Shown in pieces: positions 8,619-15,803 of a stretch of DNA of 47,728 bases. This DNA is from Nonomuraea helvata (GTDB taxonomy: Bacteria > Actinomycetota > Actinomycetes > Streptosporangiales > Streptosporangiaceae), in contig NZ_BAAAXV010000004.1 of NCBI RefSeq assembly GCF_039535785.1, positions 1 through 47,728 of the forward strand, in the 5' to 3' direction. Every line of letters begins with the position of its first letter. Within the stretch, counting starts at the first letter, position 1. A program made the translations under genes and the position numbers. The notes below the pieces were generated by a model. The model did not search any database and was not told the origin of the DNA. It saw only the letters and a program-made list of their open reading frames with translations.

Positions 8619-9026
8619 TCACCTGCGCTGCTCGTCGACCAGCTCGCCGTGTTCCCAGGTCCACTCGGTCACCCCACCGCCGCCCGGGTCGACCACCGCG
8701 ACCTGCACGCGGTAGCACGGGCGAAGCGAGGGCGGCATCCCCGGATGGCTGCCGCGCGAATCGCGCTCGGCCCGGGCCTGGACCTGCGGCCAATAGCCGG
8801 GGGTGGTCTCGCCGTAGATGGTGAGCGGGTTCTCCACGATCCAGGTCATCCGGTAGGGGCGGTACAGGTGCCCCTCCGCCTCCCAGCGCAACATCTGCTC
8901 AGCCTCGGCAATGGCCGTTTCCTGCGCCTGGCGCCGGTGGCTCCGCAGCCACAGAGCATGCCTGACCAGCACGGCCAGCAGGAACGCGAGCGCGATCCCG
9001 GGCAGCGCCCACAACCAGGTGTCCAT
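8619..9026 (-). CDS. Single-pass membrane protein, unknown
   Basis: This 135-residue protein has ATG 9026 with GAGAGGAAGG just upstream. One N-terminal membrane helix (about 4-26, LWALPGIALAFLLAVLVRHALW) is followed by a basic stop-transfer (RSHRRQ) and a soluble ~100-residue domain containing MTWIVENPLTIYGE and TEWTWEHGE. It is not recognised as a named family. It is preceded by leader element copy 2, which lies between it and the upstream coiled-coil gene, so an operon transcript would carry the hairpin internally. Confidence 0.75.
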   Translation of the reverse strand: MDTWLWALPGIALAFLLAVLVRHALWLRSHRRQAQETAIAEAEQMLRWEAEGHLYRPYRMTWIVENPLTIYGETTPGYWPQVQARAERDSRGSHPGMPPSLRPCYRVQVAVVDPGGGGVTEWTWEHGELVDEQRR

Positions 9027-9039
9027 GATCCTTCCTCTC

Positions 9040-9075
9040 TTCGCGGGTGGTTTCGGGCGGGTGTCCGGCCCGCCC
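9040..9075 (-). promoter_or_regulatory. CGGACA-loop leader element, copy 2
   Basis: On the reverse strand GGGCGGG-CCGGACA-CCCGCCC is a perfect 7-bp stem with a 7-nt loop, then GAA and ACCACCCGCGAA before the ribosome-binding site of the 9026 gene. It starts 6 nt after the stop of the upstream gene, so it is intergenic within an operon. Confidence 0.8.
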
Positions 9076-9080
9076 TGCTC

Positions 9081-10193
9081 TCACTGCTTGGAACGTGCGG
9101 GCTTGGCGAGCTCGGCCCGGGCGGCGTCAAGCTCGCTCTGCAGCCGCTCGATTCGGGCGGCCAGCGCCGCGCGCTCGCTGCGCTCCTGGTCGACCTGCTG
9201 CTCGGCGCGCACGGCCCGGCCCGTGATCGCCTCGACCTGCGAGGCGTGCGCCTCGGCGATCTCCTGGCGGCGGGTGTCGGCCTCGGCGCGCACCCGCTCC
9301 AACTCGGCGCGGGCGTCGTCGGCTGCCTGCTCGGCCCGCGTCACGCGCTGGCGGGCGTCGGCCACCTGCTCGGCCGCTTCGGCGCGCACCCGTTCCAGTT
9401 CGGCGCGGGCCTCGTCCCGGTCCCGCTCGGCCTGCGCCACCTCGGCCGCGCTCGTCGTCCGAACGCGCTCGACCTCGGCCGCCGCCTCGTCCTGTGCGGC
9501 CTGCACCTGGGCGGCCGCCCGCTGCTCAGCGGCGGCCACGGCCTCCTCCCGGTCCTCACGAGCGGCCCGCACCTCAGCGGCGGCGGCCTCCTGGACGGTC
9601 CGCGTCTCGGCCTCCAGCTCCACCCGGAGCCGGGCGAGCTCGTCGACCGCCTGTTCGGCCCGGGCCTCGGCTTCGGCCACCTGCCGCAAAGCCTCCTCCG
9701 CCGCCGCGTCGGCCTGCGCGCGCTCGGCCTGTGCCTGCCGTACCGACCCGGCCGCCACGTTCGCAGCCTGCTCGGCTTTGACCGCCCGGGCCTCGGCGGC
9801 CGCCACCGCCTCGGCCGCGCTGGCGTGCGCGGCGGTCACCTCGGCCTCGGCTGCGTCCGGGTCGCCGGCGGTGCGCAGCTCGGCCAACGCGCGCTCCATG
9901 GTGCTGCTCACCTGCTGGGCCAGCGTCTCCAGAGTGCGCGCGAGCTCGGCGCCGCGGGCCTGGCTCATGCTCACCGGCCGGTCGAAGTCCTCGGCCACCG
10001 GCTCGGCCGACTCGCCCCGCGCGGCCCGCTCCAAGCGCTTGCGCTCGCGGAACGCGGTCAGCGCGGTGTGCGTCGGGTCGTCGCAGTACTCCGGCGGTCG
10101 GCCCGGGCCGGTGCTGGGCTCGCGCTCGCGCTCGCACCCGGGGTAGCGGCACAGCGTCCGCTCGACGTCCTGGTCGGGGATCTCGGTCGTCAT
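9081..10193 (-). CDS. Long coiled-coil protein with N-terminal zinc-binding motif
   Basis: This 370-residue protein has at its N-terminus CRYPGCERE...PPEYCDDPTH (about 15-42), a small Cys/His cluster like the zinc fingers of plasmid and phage DNA-associated proteins. From about residue 75 to the end it is one continuous coiled coil rich in Ala, Glu, Arg and Gln. The family is common on actinobacterial plasmids, often near replication genes, without known function. The architecture (DNA-binding head plus long coil) suggests a role in plasmid organisation or segregation; this is inference. It sits between a 56-residue protein gene upstream and a membrane protein gene downstream. Confidence 0.75.
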   Translation of the reverse strand: MTTEIPDQDVERTLCRYPGCEREREPSTGPGRPPEYCDDPTHTALTAFRERKRLERAARGESAEPVAEDFDRPVSMSQARGAELARTLETLAQQVSSTMERALAELRTAGDPDAAEAEVTAAHASAAEAVAAAEARAVKAEQAANVAAGSVRQAQAERAQADAAAEEALRQVAEAEARAEQAVDELARLRVELEAETRTVQEAAAAEVRAAREDREEAVAAAEQRAAAQVQAAQDEAAAEVERVRTTSAAEVAQAERDRDEARAELERVRAEAAEQVADARQRVTRAEQAADDARAELERVRAEADTRRQEIAEAHASQVEAITGRAVRAEQQVDQERSERAALAARIERLQSELDAARAELAKPARSKQ

Positions 10194-10222
10194 TCGTCCC
10201 TGCCCTGCCTCTCCGGTGTCCC

Positions 10223-10393
10223 TTACCAGCCCTCGCGCTGCAGTTGGTCGCTCGTACGGGCCAGTTCTTCGTCATCCAGTTGCGCCTGCTCCGCCGCCCG
10301 TTCAGCTCTCATGGCCGAGATCTCGCGCTCTGCCCGAGCATCCACCTCGGCCGCCTCCCGGCTCCCGCTTCTGTCGAAAATCCGCCTGAGCAT
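10223..10393 (-). CDS. Small charged helical protein (56 residues)
   Basis: The start is ATG 10393 with GGAGGGGAGAGGA directly upstream, one of the best ribosome-binding sites in the window. The product begins MLRRIFDRSGSREAAEVDA and continues as a charged, probably single-helix peptide ending LQREGW. It is the first gene of the reverse operon running to 8038 and has a clear promoter. The function is unknown. Confidence 0.75.
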   Translation of the reverse strand: MLRRIFDRSGSREAAEVDARAEREISAMRAERAAEQAQLDDEELARTSDQLQREGW

Positions 10394-10429
10394 GTCCTCT
10401 CCCCTCCATGGTGATCGCTTTCACTCCCG

Positions 10430-10458
10430 ATTCTATTACATTCATATCGTTGCTGCAA
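10430..10458 (-). promoter_or_regulatory. Sigma70-type promoter of the 10393 operon
   Basis: On the reverse strand TTGCAG (10458-10453) and TAGAAT (10435-10430) are separated by exactly 17 bp, a good vegetative-type promoter. The inferred transcript starts about 30 nt before the ATG at 10393. Confidence 0.65.
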
Positions 10459-10489
10459 TGAATTAAATGAATGAAATGAAACGAATTTA
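10458..10489. repeat. AT-rich ATGAA direct repeats beside rep
   Basis: Successive ATGAA/ATGAAA units lie in an AT-rich island between the rep stop (10522) and the 10393 promoter. This is the most A+T-rich short stretch seen near rep and could be an origin melting site, iterons or an UP element. Confidence 0.5.
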
Positions 10490-10521
10490 ACTCGCTCGGT
10501 GATCTTGGCGTTCGGTCTGGA

Positions 10522-12579
10522 TCAGGCTGCGGCCGCTCGGCGCGCGGCGGCGGTGAGCTGGAGGTGAACGCGCGCGGCGCGGTGGTCGGCGCGGCCGCGG
10601 TGGTCGCGTGGGTAGCGGGCCCGGTTGGCGTAGGAGGGTGCGCCCGGCAGGATGAGGCGGCCTTGCCCGGGCACGGTTCGGCCGCGTGCGGTGCGCTTGC
10701 CTCGGGTCTTCATCCAGTCGAGCTCGGCAAGCCACCAGGCGTAGAGCTGGCGGTCGAGTGCGTAGGCGCGGTGGCGTCGCTCGCGGGTGCCGTGCGCCTC
10801 GATCCGCCGGGCCGCGTCGGTCAGGCTCGCGCGGGTGCGTCGCCACTCGGCCGGTCGGTGGCTCTCGGCGGCCAGGCCGTGCTTGTCCAGGATGGCGAGG
10901 TGCCGGCGGACGGTCCGGCCGGTGTAGCCGGTGGTCTGGGCGAGGTCCTTTACTTTGTACACTCCGCTGCTCAGCACAGCCAGCGTGCTGGCCACGTGCC
11001 GTCCCAACCCGGGTTGCTCAGGTCCGGGGTGCGTGAACAAGTCGTGAGAAACGATCTTCCGGCGTCGGCGGAGGTCAGCGCGGTGCTGATCGCGGAGGGT
11101 GAGGGTAGGTCGGAGGTCTCCCGTTGGGGGCGGGTTCCCTTGTGTCCCACCCTGAACAAGGGCCTCATCGCGAGAAGGGGGCTGGTGCTCGCTGGCGCTC
11201 GTGTTCGGCTGCGCGTCCTCCAAGACCTGGCGCAGCACCCGATAGCGGCTGGCGCGCTGGCCCTGGCCGGCCTCGACCAGGCACAGCCACTCATCCAGGC
11301 ACAGTCGGTCCAGCGCGCGGGCGGCGGTGCTCTTGCCCATCCCGGTGGCCTCCGCCAGGCGCCTGCAGTCGATCTCTATCTCCGTGCTGACGGCGTCAAG
11401 GGCGAGCTCGCTCACGTACTCCAGCGCGCGGCGGTCCGAGGGGCCGGCCTGCGTGGTCCACCGGCGCGGCTCGGCGGCGATCGCCTCGCGCACCGTGACC
11501 ACCACGGCGACGACCTCGGCCAGGCGCGCGGCCCACGCCTGCTCATCCTCGGCCTGGTGCTCGTCGTCGCCCCGGGAGACGCCCGGCCTGCGCACCGCGG
11601 CGGCGTACTCCACCGCCCGATCCCACTGGCGGGCCAGAAGGGCGGCCTGCTCCCCCGGGCTGCGCGGGCGGCTGCGCACCCCGCCCTGACGGCGCAGGTG
11701 GATCAGCCCTGGCATGTCCACGTCCGCCAGCAGCAGCAGCGCGGCCTCGGGCAACGACCAGCGAGCCAGCGCCAGCCGTACCAGGATCTTCCGCAACTGC
11801 GCGTGCCCGCGCTCGGCCGCCGGTGCCTCGGCGAGCAGGTCGGCCACGTCGCACGGACGGCGCCGCCCGGCCAGGCGAAGCCCGCGCGGCGTCTGCTCGA
11901 TCGTACGCACGGCCTCGGCCTCGACCTCCTGCGGGTCCACCTCGGCGGCGTCGAGCAAGACGGCCAGGCGCTCGATGGCTTCGGCGTCGTTCGGCACCGA
12001 CAGCACCCGGGCGGCGGCCTCGGGTGTGATCGGGGTCCACTGGTCCACGGGGGTGGAGTAGCCGCCGTGGCGGTGCGGTGCCCCCGGCGGCCGCACACAG
12101 CCGGTCGCCGCGTTGGTCAGGGGCGAGGTGTCCAGCGTCGGCAGCAGCCTCTTGGCCGCCCGCGCGATGGCGCGCACCACGGCGGCCGCCACCGGCTCGA
12201 CGGGCACCCACACGTGCACCCCGCCGCCCGGCCCCGACTCGCACACCAGGTATCGCAGGTCCGCCTCGTACAGCAGGCCCGCGAGCTCGTCGGCGTCGCG
12301 GTCGACCGCCTCGCGCCCGTGCGTGCGGGCGTCCAGGTCGAACACCACGAACACGAACTCGTGCTTGCGGTTGGTCAGGTACCAGGCGTAGGGCCCGGCC
12401 GGCGGGGTGGCGCCGAGACGCGCCGTCCGGGTGTAGCTGTGCTCCCAACCCTTGCTTGCCGTGTACACGTCAAGACGCGCTCTTCCCCTCGGGGCCAAAG
12501 CGCGTAGAGCCGCGTGGAACGCGGCGGATTCATGCCCGGAATCGCCCTGCGTGCTTGCCTGCGCCGACACGCCCGCCAC
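10522..12579 (-). CDS. Replication protein: AEP-type primase domain plus winged helix
   Basis: This 685-residue protein is the probable plasmid initiator. Residues ~75-195 have archaeo-eukaryotic primase hallmarks: FVFVVFDLDA (metal-binding DxD), CESGPGGGVHVWVPV (the S/G-x-H motif) and TGCVRPPGAPHRHGG. A helical middle domain follows. Near residues 400-430 IDCRRLAEATGMGKSTAARALDRL and near 550-575 VKDLAQTTGYTGRTVRRHLAIL are two HTH/winged-helix segments. No helicase Walker motifs are present, so it resembles the compact primase-HTH Rep proteins of actinomycete plasmids. The GTG start at 12579 lacks a clear ribosome-binding site, so the true start may be some codons downstream. Confidence 0.8.
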   Translation of the reverse strand: MAGVSAQASTQGDSGHESAAFHAALRALAPRGRARLDVYTASKGWEHSYTRTARLGATPPAGPYAWYLTNRKHEFVFVVFDLDARTHGREAVDRDADELAGLLYEADLRYLVCESGPGGGVHVWVPVEPVAAAVVRAIARAAKRLLPTLDTSPLTNAATGCVRPPGAPHRHGGYSTPVDQWTPITPEAAARVLSVPNDAEAIERLAVLLDAAEVDPQEVEAEAVRTIEQTPRGLRLAGRRRPCDVADLLAEAPAAERGHAQLRKILVRLALARWSLPEAALLLLADVDMPGLIHLRRQGGVRSRPRSPGEQAALLARQWDRAVEYAAAVRRPGVSRGDDEHQAEDEQAWAARLAEVVAVVVTVREAIAAEPRRWTTQAGPSDRRALEYVSELALDAVSTEIEIDCRRLAEATGMGKSTAARALDRLCLDEWLCLVEAGQGQRASRYRVLRQVLEDAQPNTSASEHQPPSRDEALVQGGTQGNPPPTGDLRPTLTLRDQHRADLRRRRKIVSHDLFTHPGPEQPGLGRHVASTLAVLSSGVYKVKDLAQTTGYTGRTVRRHLAILDKHGLAAESHRPAEWRRTRASLTDAARRIEAHGTRERRHRAYALDRQLYAWWLAELDWMKTRGKRTARGRTVPGQGRLILPGAPSYANRARYPRDHRGRADHRAARVHLQLTAAARRAAAA

Positions 12580-12886
12580 GCCCGAATCAGGACATGCTGG
12601 GCTAACCGAGCGACGATCAGGTATCGTCTGAACCGTCCTCAGTAGGTCTACCTGAGGGCAGCAAAAAGCCGCCCTTCCTCGGCAGAGGTGGGAGTGATCA
12701 GCCGATCAGCCCCGGTCAACCAGACCGGACAAGTCGGCGGGGGTGGCTACGCGCTAGGCGGCTCCGTTTCTGTTTCTCTGGACGGCGCGTCTGGCTAGGA
12801 CCGCTCCTCCAGAGAGGTTCTGTTCTGTGCAGTTCTGTTCGGGTGTTTGGAAGACGTCCGCTGGCTAAGCGGGCGGTTACTGCAGA
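12580..12886. other. rep upstream region
   Basis: Non-coding sequence between rep and the RHH gene. It contains an imperfect dyad CCTCAG-TAG..CTA-CTGAGG (12637-12657) about 60 bp upstream of rep, a candidate operator. No gene with a ribosome-binding site was found. Confidence 0.4.
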
Positions 12887-12926
12887 GAGATCAGTACTCG
12901 GTTGGCTGCCGAGAACGGCTGATCTC
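12887..12926. other. Bipartite hairpin upstream of rep
   Basis: GAGATCAG (12887-12894) pairs with CTGATCTC (12919-12926), and inner CTCGG (12897-12901) pairs with CCGAG (12909-12913). It could be an antisense/copy-control RNA structure or an origin cruciform. Confidence 0.5.
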
Positions 12927-12932
12927 CCGACG

Positions 12933-12971
12933 ACGTAGGACACGCCCCGGTTGGCATACCGGGGCCTACGT
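12933..12971 (-). terminator. Terminator of the RHH gene
   Basis: ACGTAGG (12933-12939) with CCTACGT (12965-12971), and inner CCCCGG (12945-12950) with CCGGGG (12959-12964), form a strong two-part stem directly after the stop at 12976. Confidence 0.7.
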
Positions 12972-12975
12972 GTTT

Positions 12976-13194
12976 CTAGGCGCTGAGCGCCTGTTCCTCG
13001 TCGCTCGACTCCCTGGCTGGGGGTGCGAGCGGGTCGAGTTCGATCAACTGCTCCAGATAGAGGCTCAACGACAGGCCCCGGGCCCGCGCGGCCTGGTGGT
13101 AGCGCTGGTGGAGCTCTTCGGGTACCCGAGTCTGCAGGTTGATCGTCCCGCCTCCTCGGTATGGCCGTGTCGCCACTCCTGGTGCTGTTGCCAT
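12976..13194 (-). CDS. Ribbon-helix-helix DNA-binding protein
   Basis: This 72-residue protein has TINLQTRVP as the DNA-contacting strand, EELHQRYHQAARARG as helix 1 and SLSLYLEQLIEL as helix 2, a complete Arc/CopG fold followed by an acidic tail. Such proteins repress plasmid copy-control or partition genes, or serve as antitoxins. It lies upstream of rep on the same strand, which fits copy-number control, but no toxin partner is adjacent. The start is uncertain: ATG 13194 and ATG 13206 are both in frame and neither has a good ribosome-binding site. Confidence 0.75.
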   Translation of the reverse strand: MATAPGVATRPYRGGGTINLQTRVPEELHQRYHQAARARGLSLSLYLEQLIELDPLAPPARESSDEEQALSA

Positions 13195-13299
13195 GCGGGA
13201 GATCATTGCGCAACCCGGGGTGCCCGTGCATGCACGTCTCCGGCGTGTCGCCGAAAAGTTGCCCTCCGTGCGAACCTGCGCACTCGCCCTCAAACATGC

Positions 13300-13331
13300 C
13301 GAGGGCGCGAACCGTACGGCCCGCGCCCTCG
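13300..13331 (-). terminator. Terminator of the SprT-like gene
   Basis: CGAGGGCGCG (13300-13309) and CGCGCCCTCG (13322-13331) form a perfect 10-bp stem 29 nt past the stop at 13360. Confidence 0.7.
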
Positions 13332-13359
13332 CGCCCCCGGGCTGGTCAGCCCTGCCTGA

Positions 13360-14121
13360 TCACTCGTCGTCCTCCTCCGGTCCTTCGCTGTCGAGCTCGG
13401 GAGCCTTGAACCGTTTCTCACACAACCCGCAGATCAGCGGCCCGTCCTCCAGGGCCTTGGGGGTGAGCTGAATGCGCCGTGGCGGGGTGCATCCGCACTC
13501 AGCGGGAACGCGCCGGCCGCTACGTCGCCGCTTGGTCGTGCCCGTCCCAGGCGTGCTCACCGGGGATACCTCCCCGCCCTCCTCGCCGAGGTCGATTCCG
13601 GTGCCCGTGACGACCACGCTGTTCAGCAGCTCGTCCAGGTCCACGAGGTAAGCCAGAGCGGCCGCGTCCATCTCCTCAATCGTTGGCGCGTAAGCCGCCG
13701 CGGTGGCGTCCTCCAGCGTGCAGGCGGAGAACCCGATGCCGGTGTCGGGCTTGTCCGGCGGGGTCAGGCCAAGCTCACGAGCCAGGTCCACGAAACGCTT
13801 GTTGTGGTAGCGGCCCTCCCGGGAGGTGTCTTTGATCGTGCGGGCGTGAGCGAGAGCGTGCACCGCCTCGTGAAGGAGCGTTTGCAGGGTGCGGCGGCCG
13901 CCCTTCGCAAACAGCTCTCCGGCGATGAAGAGCTCAGGCTGGCGCCCGCTGCCGTCGGCCAGGACCCATCGCTCTGGCCAGTGATGGCCCCAGCGGTCAC
14001 CACCGCGTTGCCCGGACGTCCCGGTGATCATCACGACGTCGGGCACCTGAGGATGGCGAGCCTGAATGTCGGTCCACGCCTTCTCCAAGGCTGCGATGAT
14101 CTTTGAGCCGTGGTCCGTCAC
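13360..14121 (-). CDS. SprT-like zinc metalloprotease
   Basis: This 253-residue protein starts at GTG 14121 with AAAAGGAGG upstream. HEAVH at 84-88 plus H106 (GRYHNKRF) gives the HExxH...H zinc site of SprT/Spartan-like peptidases. A C-terminal four-Cys zinc ribbon (CGC...LICGLCEKRF) is also typical of SprT. SprT-family enzymes digest DNA-bound proteins, including DNA-protein crosslinks. On a conjugative plasmid a role in removing covalent relaxase-DNA adducts is conceivable, but this is inference. The C-terminus is acidic (SEGPEEDDE). Confidence 0.85.
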   Translation of the reverse strand: MTDHGSKIIAALEKAWTDIQARHPQVPDVVMITGTSGQRGGDRWGHHWPERWVLADGSGRQPELFIAGELFAKGGRRTLQTLLHEAVHALAHARTIKDTSREGRYHNKRFVDLARELGLTPPDKPDTGIGFSACTLEDATAAAYAPTIEEMDAAALAYLVDLDELLNSVVVTGTGIDLGEEGGEVSPVSTPGTGTTKRRRSGRRVPAECGCTPPRRIQLTPKALEDGPLICGLCEKRFKAPELDSEGPEEDDE

Positions 14122-14161
14122 GCGCCCCTCCTTTTGACGTGTACATGGCAACTCTATCGGA

Positions 14162-14204
14162 GGGCGAGCCGTTGAGCAGGGATGTTCGTGCAAACGGCTC
14201 GCCC
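14162..14204 (-). terminator. 12-bp perfect stem-loop after the zinc microprotein genes
   Basis: GGGCGAGCCGTT (14162-14173) and AACGGCTCGCCC (14193-14204) form a perfect stem with a 19-nt loop, 7 nt past the stop at 14211 and before the ribosome-binding site of the SprT-like gene. It acts as a terminator or intercistronic hairpin. Confidence 0.7.
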
Positions 14205-14210
14205 GGCGGG

Positions 14211-14315
14211 TCAGGTAGTGATCGTGTGGGAGCAGTCCAGGCAGACGAGGGTGTTCTCCTCTATGCCGGGCTCTACGTTGGCCGAGGCGCACTCGGGGCA
14301 CCACAAGGCGTTCAT
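14211..14315 (-). CDS. Zinc-ribbon microprotein (34 residues)
   Basis: ATG 14315 is preceded by TGGAGGACC. The product begins MNALWCPECASANVEPGIEE and contains CPEC and CLDC, the two halves of a minimal zinc ribbon, and little else. It follows the 14570 gene by 18 nt. Such stand-alone ribbons often bind DNA or RNA or other proteins; the role is unknown. Confidence 0.7.
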   Translation of the reverse strand: MNALWCPECASANVEPGIEENTLVCLDCSHTITT

Positions 14316-14333
14316 CGGAGGTCCTCCAGGAGA

Positions 14334-14570
14334 TCAGGCGGGGATGGCGGATGCGGCGGCCGCCGCGGTGGTGCGGGCCTCGGTCTCGGCGCACACCTTG
14401 TGGCACGGGCGGCCGTCGTCGTCGACCAGGAAGGCGGGGTTCCTGCAGATACGGCAGGGCCGGCGCTGACCGCCACCCCAGTGGGAGATGCCGTCATCGC
14501 CCGACCAGTCGAGCCCGTCGCCGGTGCTCCTGGCCTTGCTTGCGCTGGTGCGGGTCCGCCGTCGAGCCAT
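14334..14570 (-). CDS. Small Cys-rich protein (78 residues)
   Basis: ATG 14570 has GAGGG at a spacing of about 6. A basic N-terminus (ARRRTRTSASKARS) is followed by CRICRNPAFLVDDDGRPCHKVC, four cysteines and a histidine that probably bind zinc, and an alanine-rich tail. It forms a pair with the 34-residue zinc ribbon. The function is unknown. Confidence 0.7.
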   Translation of the reverse strand: MARRRTRTSASKARSTGDGLDWSGDDGISHWGGGQRRPCRICRNPAFLVDDDGRPCHKVCAETEARTTAAAAASAIPA

Positions 14571-14599
14571 CTCGCGCCCTCGTTCTTCCTGATCGACAA

Positions 14600-15009
14600 A
14601 GGGTCAGGTGCCGTGACGACCGGGGGCGGGTGGTCTGAGGGTGGCGATCTTCTCCCCCCATTCCCCCCTCCCGGTGGCAAGAGATCGGGGTCGCCGCAAA
14701 GCGACGAGGCGGTCAAGGGATCAAGAGCCAAGATGCTTGAGGCTGATCGCGTAGCGACCCGAAGGGATGCCCGAAGGGCAGTCAGGCTCGGGGATCTTGG
14801 GTCCCCTTGACCGGGGAGGAGTGGCGGCTATCCTCGATCGCCACCGTGAGGGGGGAAGGAAAACACGGGCCCGGCTTGCCGGGCTCCTCTGATGCTCTTC
14901 GGCTTTTCGCTCTTGCTCTTCACCGTGCTGCCCGTGACCCCGGGAGGGTCCTCTCTTGCACACTCACCCCTCCGCGAGCTGCGCGGGGATCGTCCCGGGG
15001 TCACGGGGG
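14600..15009. other. Structured non-coding region, candidate origin or oriT
   Basis: No gene with a ribosome-binding site is seen in about 430 bp. A long imperfect stem pairs CGGTCAAGGG (14710-14719) with CCCTTGACCG (14804-14813) and CCAAGAT (14728-14734) with ATCTTGG (14794-14800). It is capped by small GAA-loop hairpins CCCGAAGGG (14758-14766) and GCCCGAAGGGC (14769-14779). Further hairpins follow: GTGGCG/CGCCAC (14821-14844), GCCCGGC/GCCGGGC (14869-14884), and a perfect 12-bp dyad GTGACCCCGGGA (14934-14945) / TCCCGGGGTCAC (14993-15004). The density of structure suggests an origin, oriT or structured RNA. Confidence 0.6.
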
Positions 15010-15351
15010 TCAGACTGGCGGGCCCGATCTCGGCCGTACCGCTGGGATGTGGGCGGCGTTCGGTTCGAGGTGGGGATGGGCCCGCCAGAGATCACATTCG
15101 ACCTGTTGCATGGCGCGGGTCAGCTCGGCGACGTCGGCCGCCTCCACGCGCTCGCACCGGTCGGGGTTACGGCATTCGTAGGCGGTGAACGCCTGCCAGT
15201 ACGGCCCCCACAGCACCAACCACCCCGGCGAGGTCGCCGTGAGCTGGGCGGCCTCGCCGTGGCGGTCGGTCCTGGTGTCCACCCCGGGCGGCGGCGTCGA
15301 TCCGCCATGGTGAGGCGTCCCCGCCCGGGCCCTACGCCGGCGGGTGGTCAT
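15010..15351 (-). CDS. Hypothetical protein (113 residues)
   Basis: The ATG at 15351 overlaps the stop of the upstream gene (ATGA, 15348-15351) and has AGGGGAG upstream, so it is translationally coupled. A basic, proline-rich start is followed by a compact domain (SPGWLVLWGPYWQAFTAY, CRNPDRCERV, ELTRAMQQVECDLW). It resembles small uncharacterised proteins of actinomycete mobile elements; no function is assigned. Confidence 0.7.
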   Translation of the reverse strand: MTTRRRRARAGTPHHGGSTPPPGVDTRTDRHGEAAQLTATSPGWLVLWGPYWQAFTAYECRNPDRCERVEAADVAELTRAMQQVECDLWRAHPHLEPNAAHIPAVRPRSGPPV

Positions 15352-15710
15352 ACGGGCTCCCCTGTACGCGGCTGCTCAGCCTCGGCGCCGCGCTCAGCGC
15401 GGGCCATGCGTGCCTTGTGGATCTCGGCGTAGTCGAGCGCGAGGCGGACCGCAGCGGCCTCGGGCACGTAGGCGAGCACTAGCAGGGGCGTTCCTCGGCT
15501 GCTCAGGCGCGGGCTCGTCCACCAGATCATCCGCCCGTCCGTCCACGCCACCAGGCCGCGAGACAGCGACACAGCCACCTCCGGCACGAACGGCACAACG
15601 AAGGCGGGCACGTCGAGCGCCTCCAGCGCGGCGCGCAACCGCTCGGCGGCCGCTGTCGGCGGCAGGCTTTCGACGGCGCAACGAATGTGATCGGTGCGAG
15701 GAGAGCTCAC
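15348..15710 (-). CDS. Hypothetical protein (120 residues) divergent from XRE regulator
   Basis: GTG 15710 is the only plausible start before the divergent regulator gene; the ribosome-binding site is weak, so a leaderless transcript is possible. The alpha/beta domain has AERLRAALEALDVPAFVVPFVPEVAVSLSRG and a hydrophobic LLVLAYVPEAAAVRLALDYA. No family is recognised. The next gene is coupled through an ATGA overlap. The divergent arrangement suggests regulation by the XRE protein. Confidence 0.65.
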   Translation of the reverse strand: MSSPRTDHIRCAVESLPPTAAAERLRAALEALDVPAFVVPFVPEVAVSLSRGLVAWTDGRMIWWTSPRLSSRGTPLLVLAYVPEAAAVRLALDYAEIHKARMARAERGAEAEQPRTGEPV

Positions 15711-15803
15711 AGACTCATCAGATCGGCGGGCGGGGCGTACGGGGAGGGGAGAGACTGGGATACGAGCGGATATCCCCCCTGTCCAGCAGGCAATCGAGGT
15801 CTC

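Noticed and set aside
8598..10466. 622-codon forward ORF
   Set aside because: It is antisense to several reverse genes with good ribosome-binding sites; its product is low-complexity and arises from high G+C.
10564..12507. 647-codon forward ORF
   Set aside because: It is the antisense shadow of the rep gene, whose primase motifs are clear.
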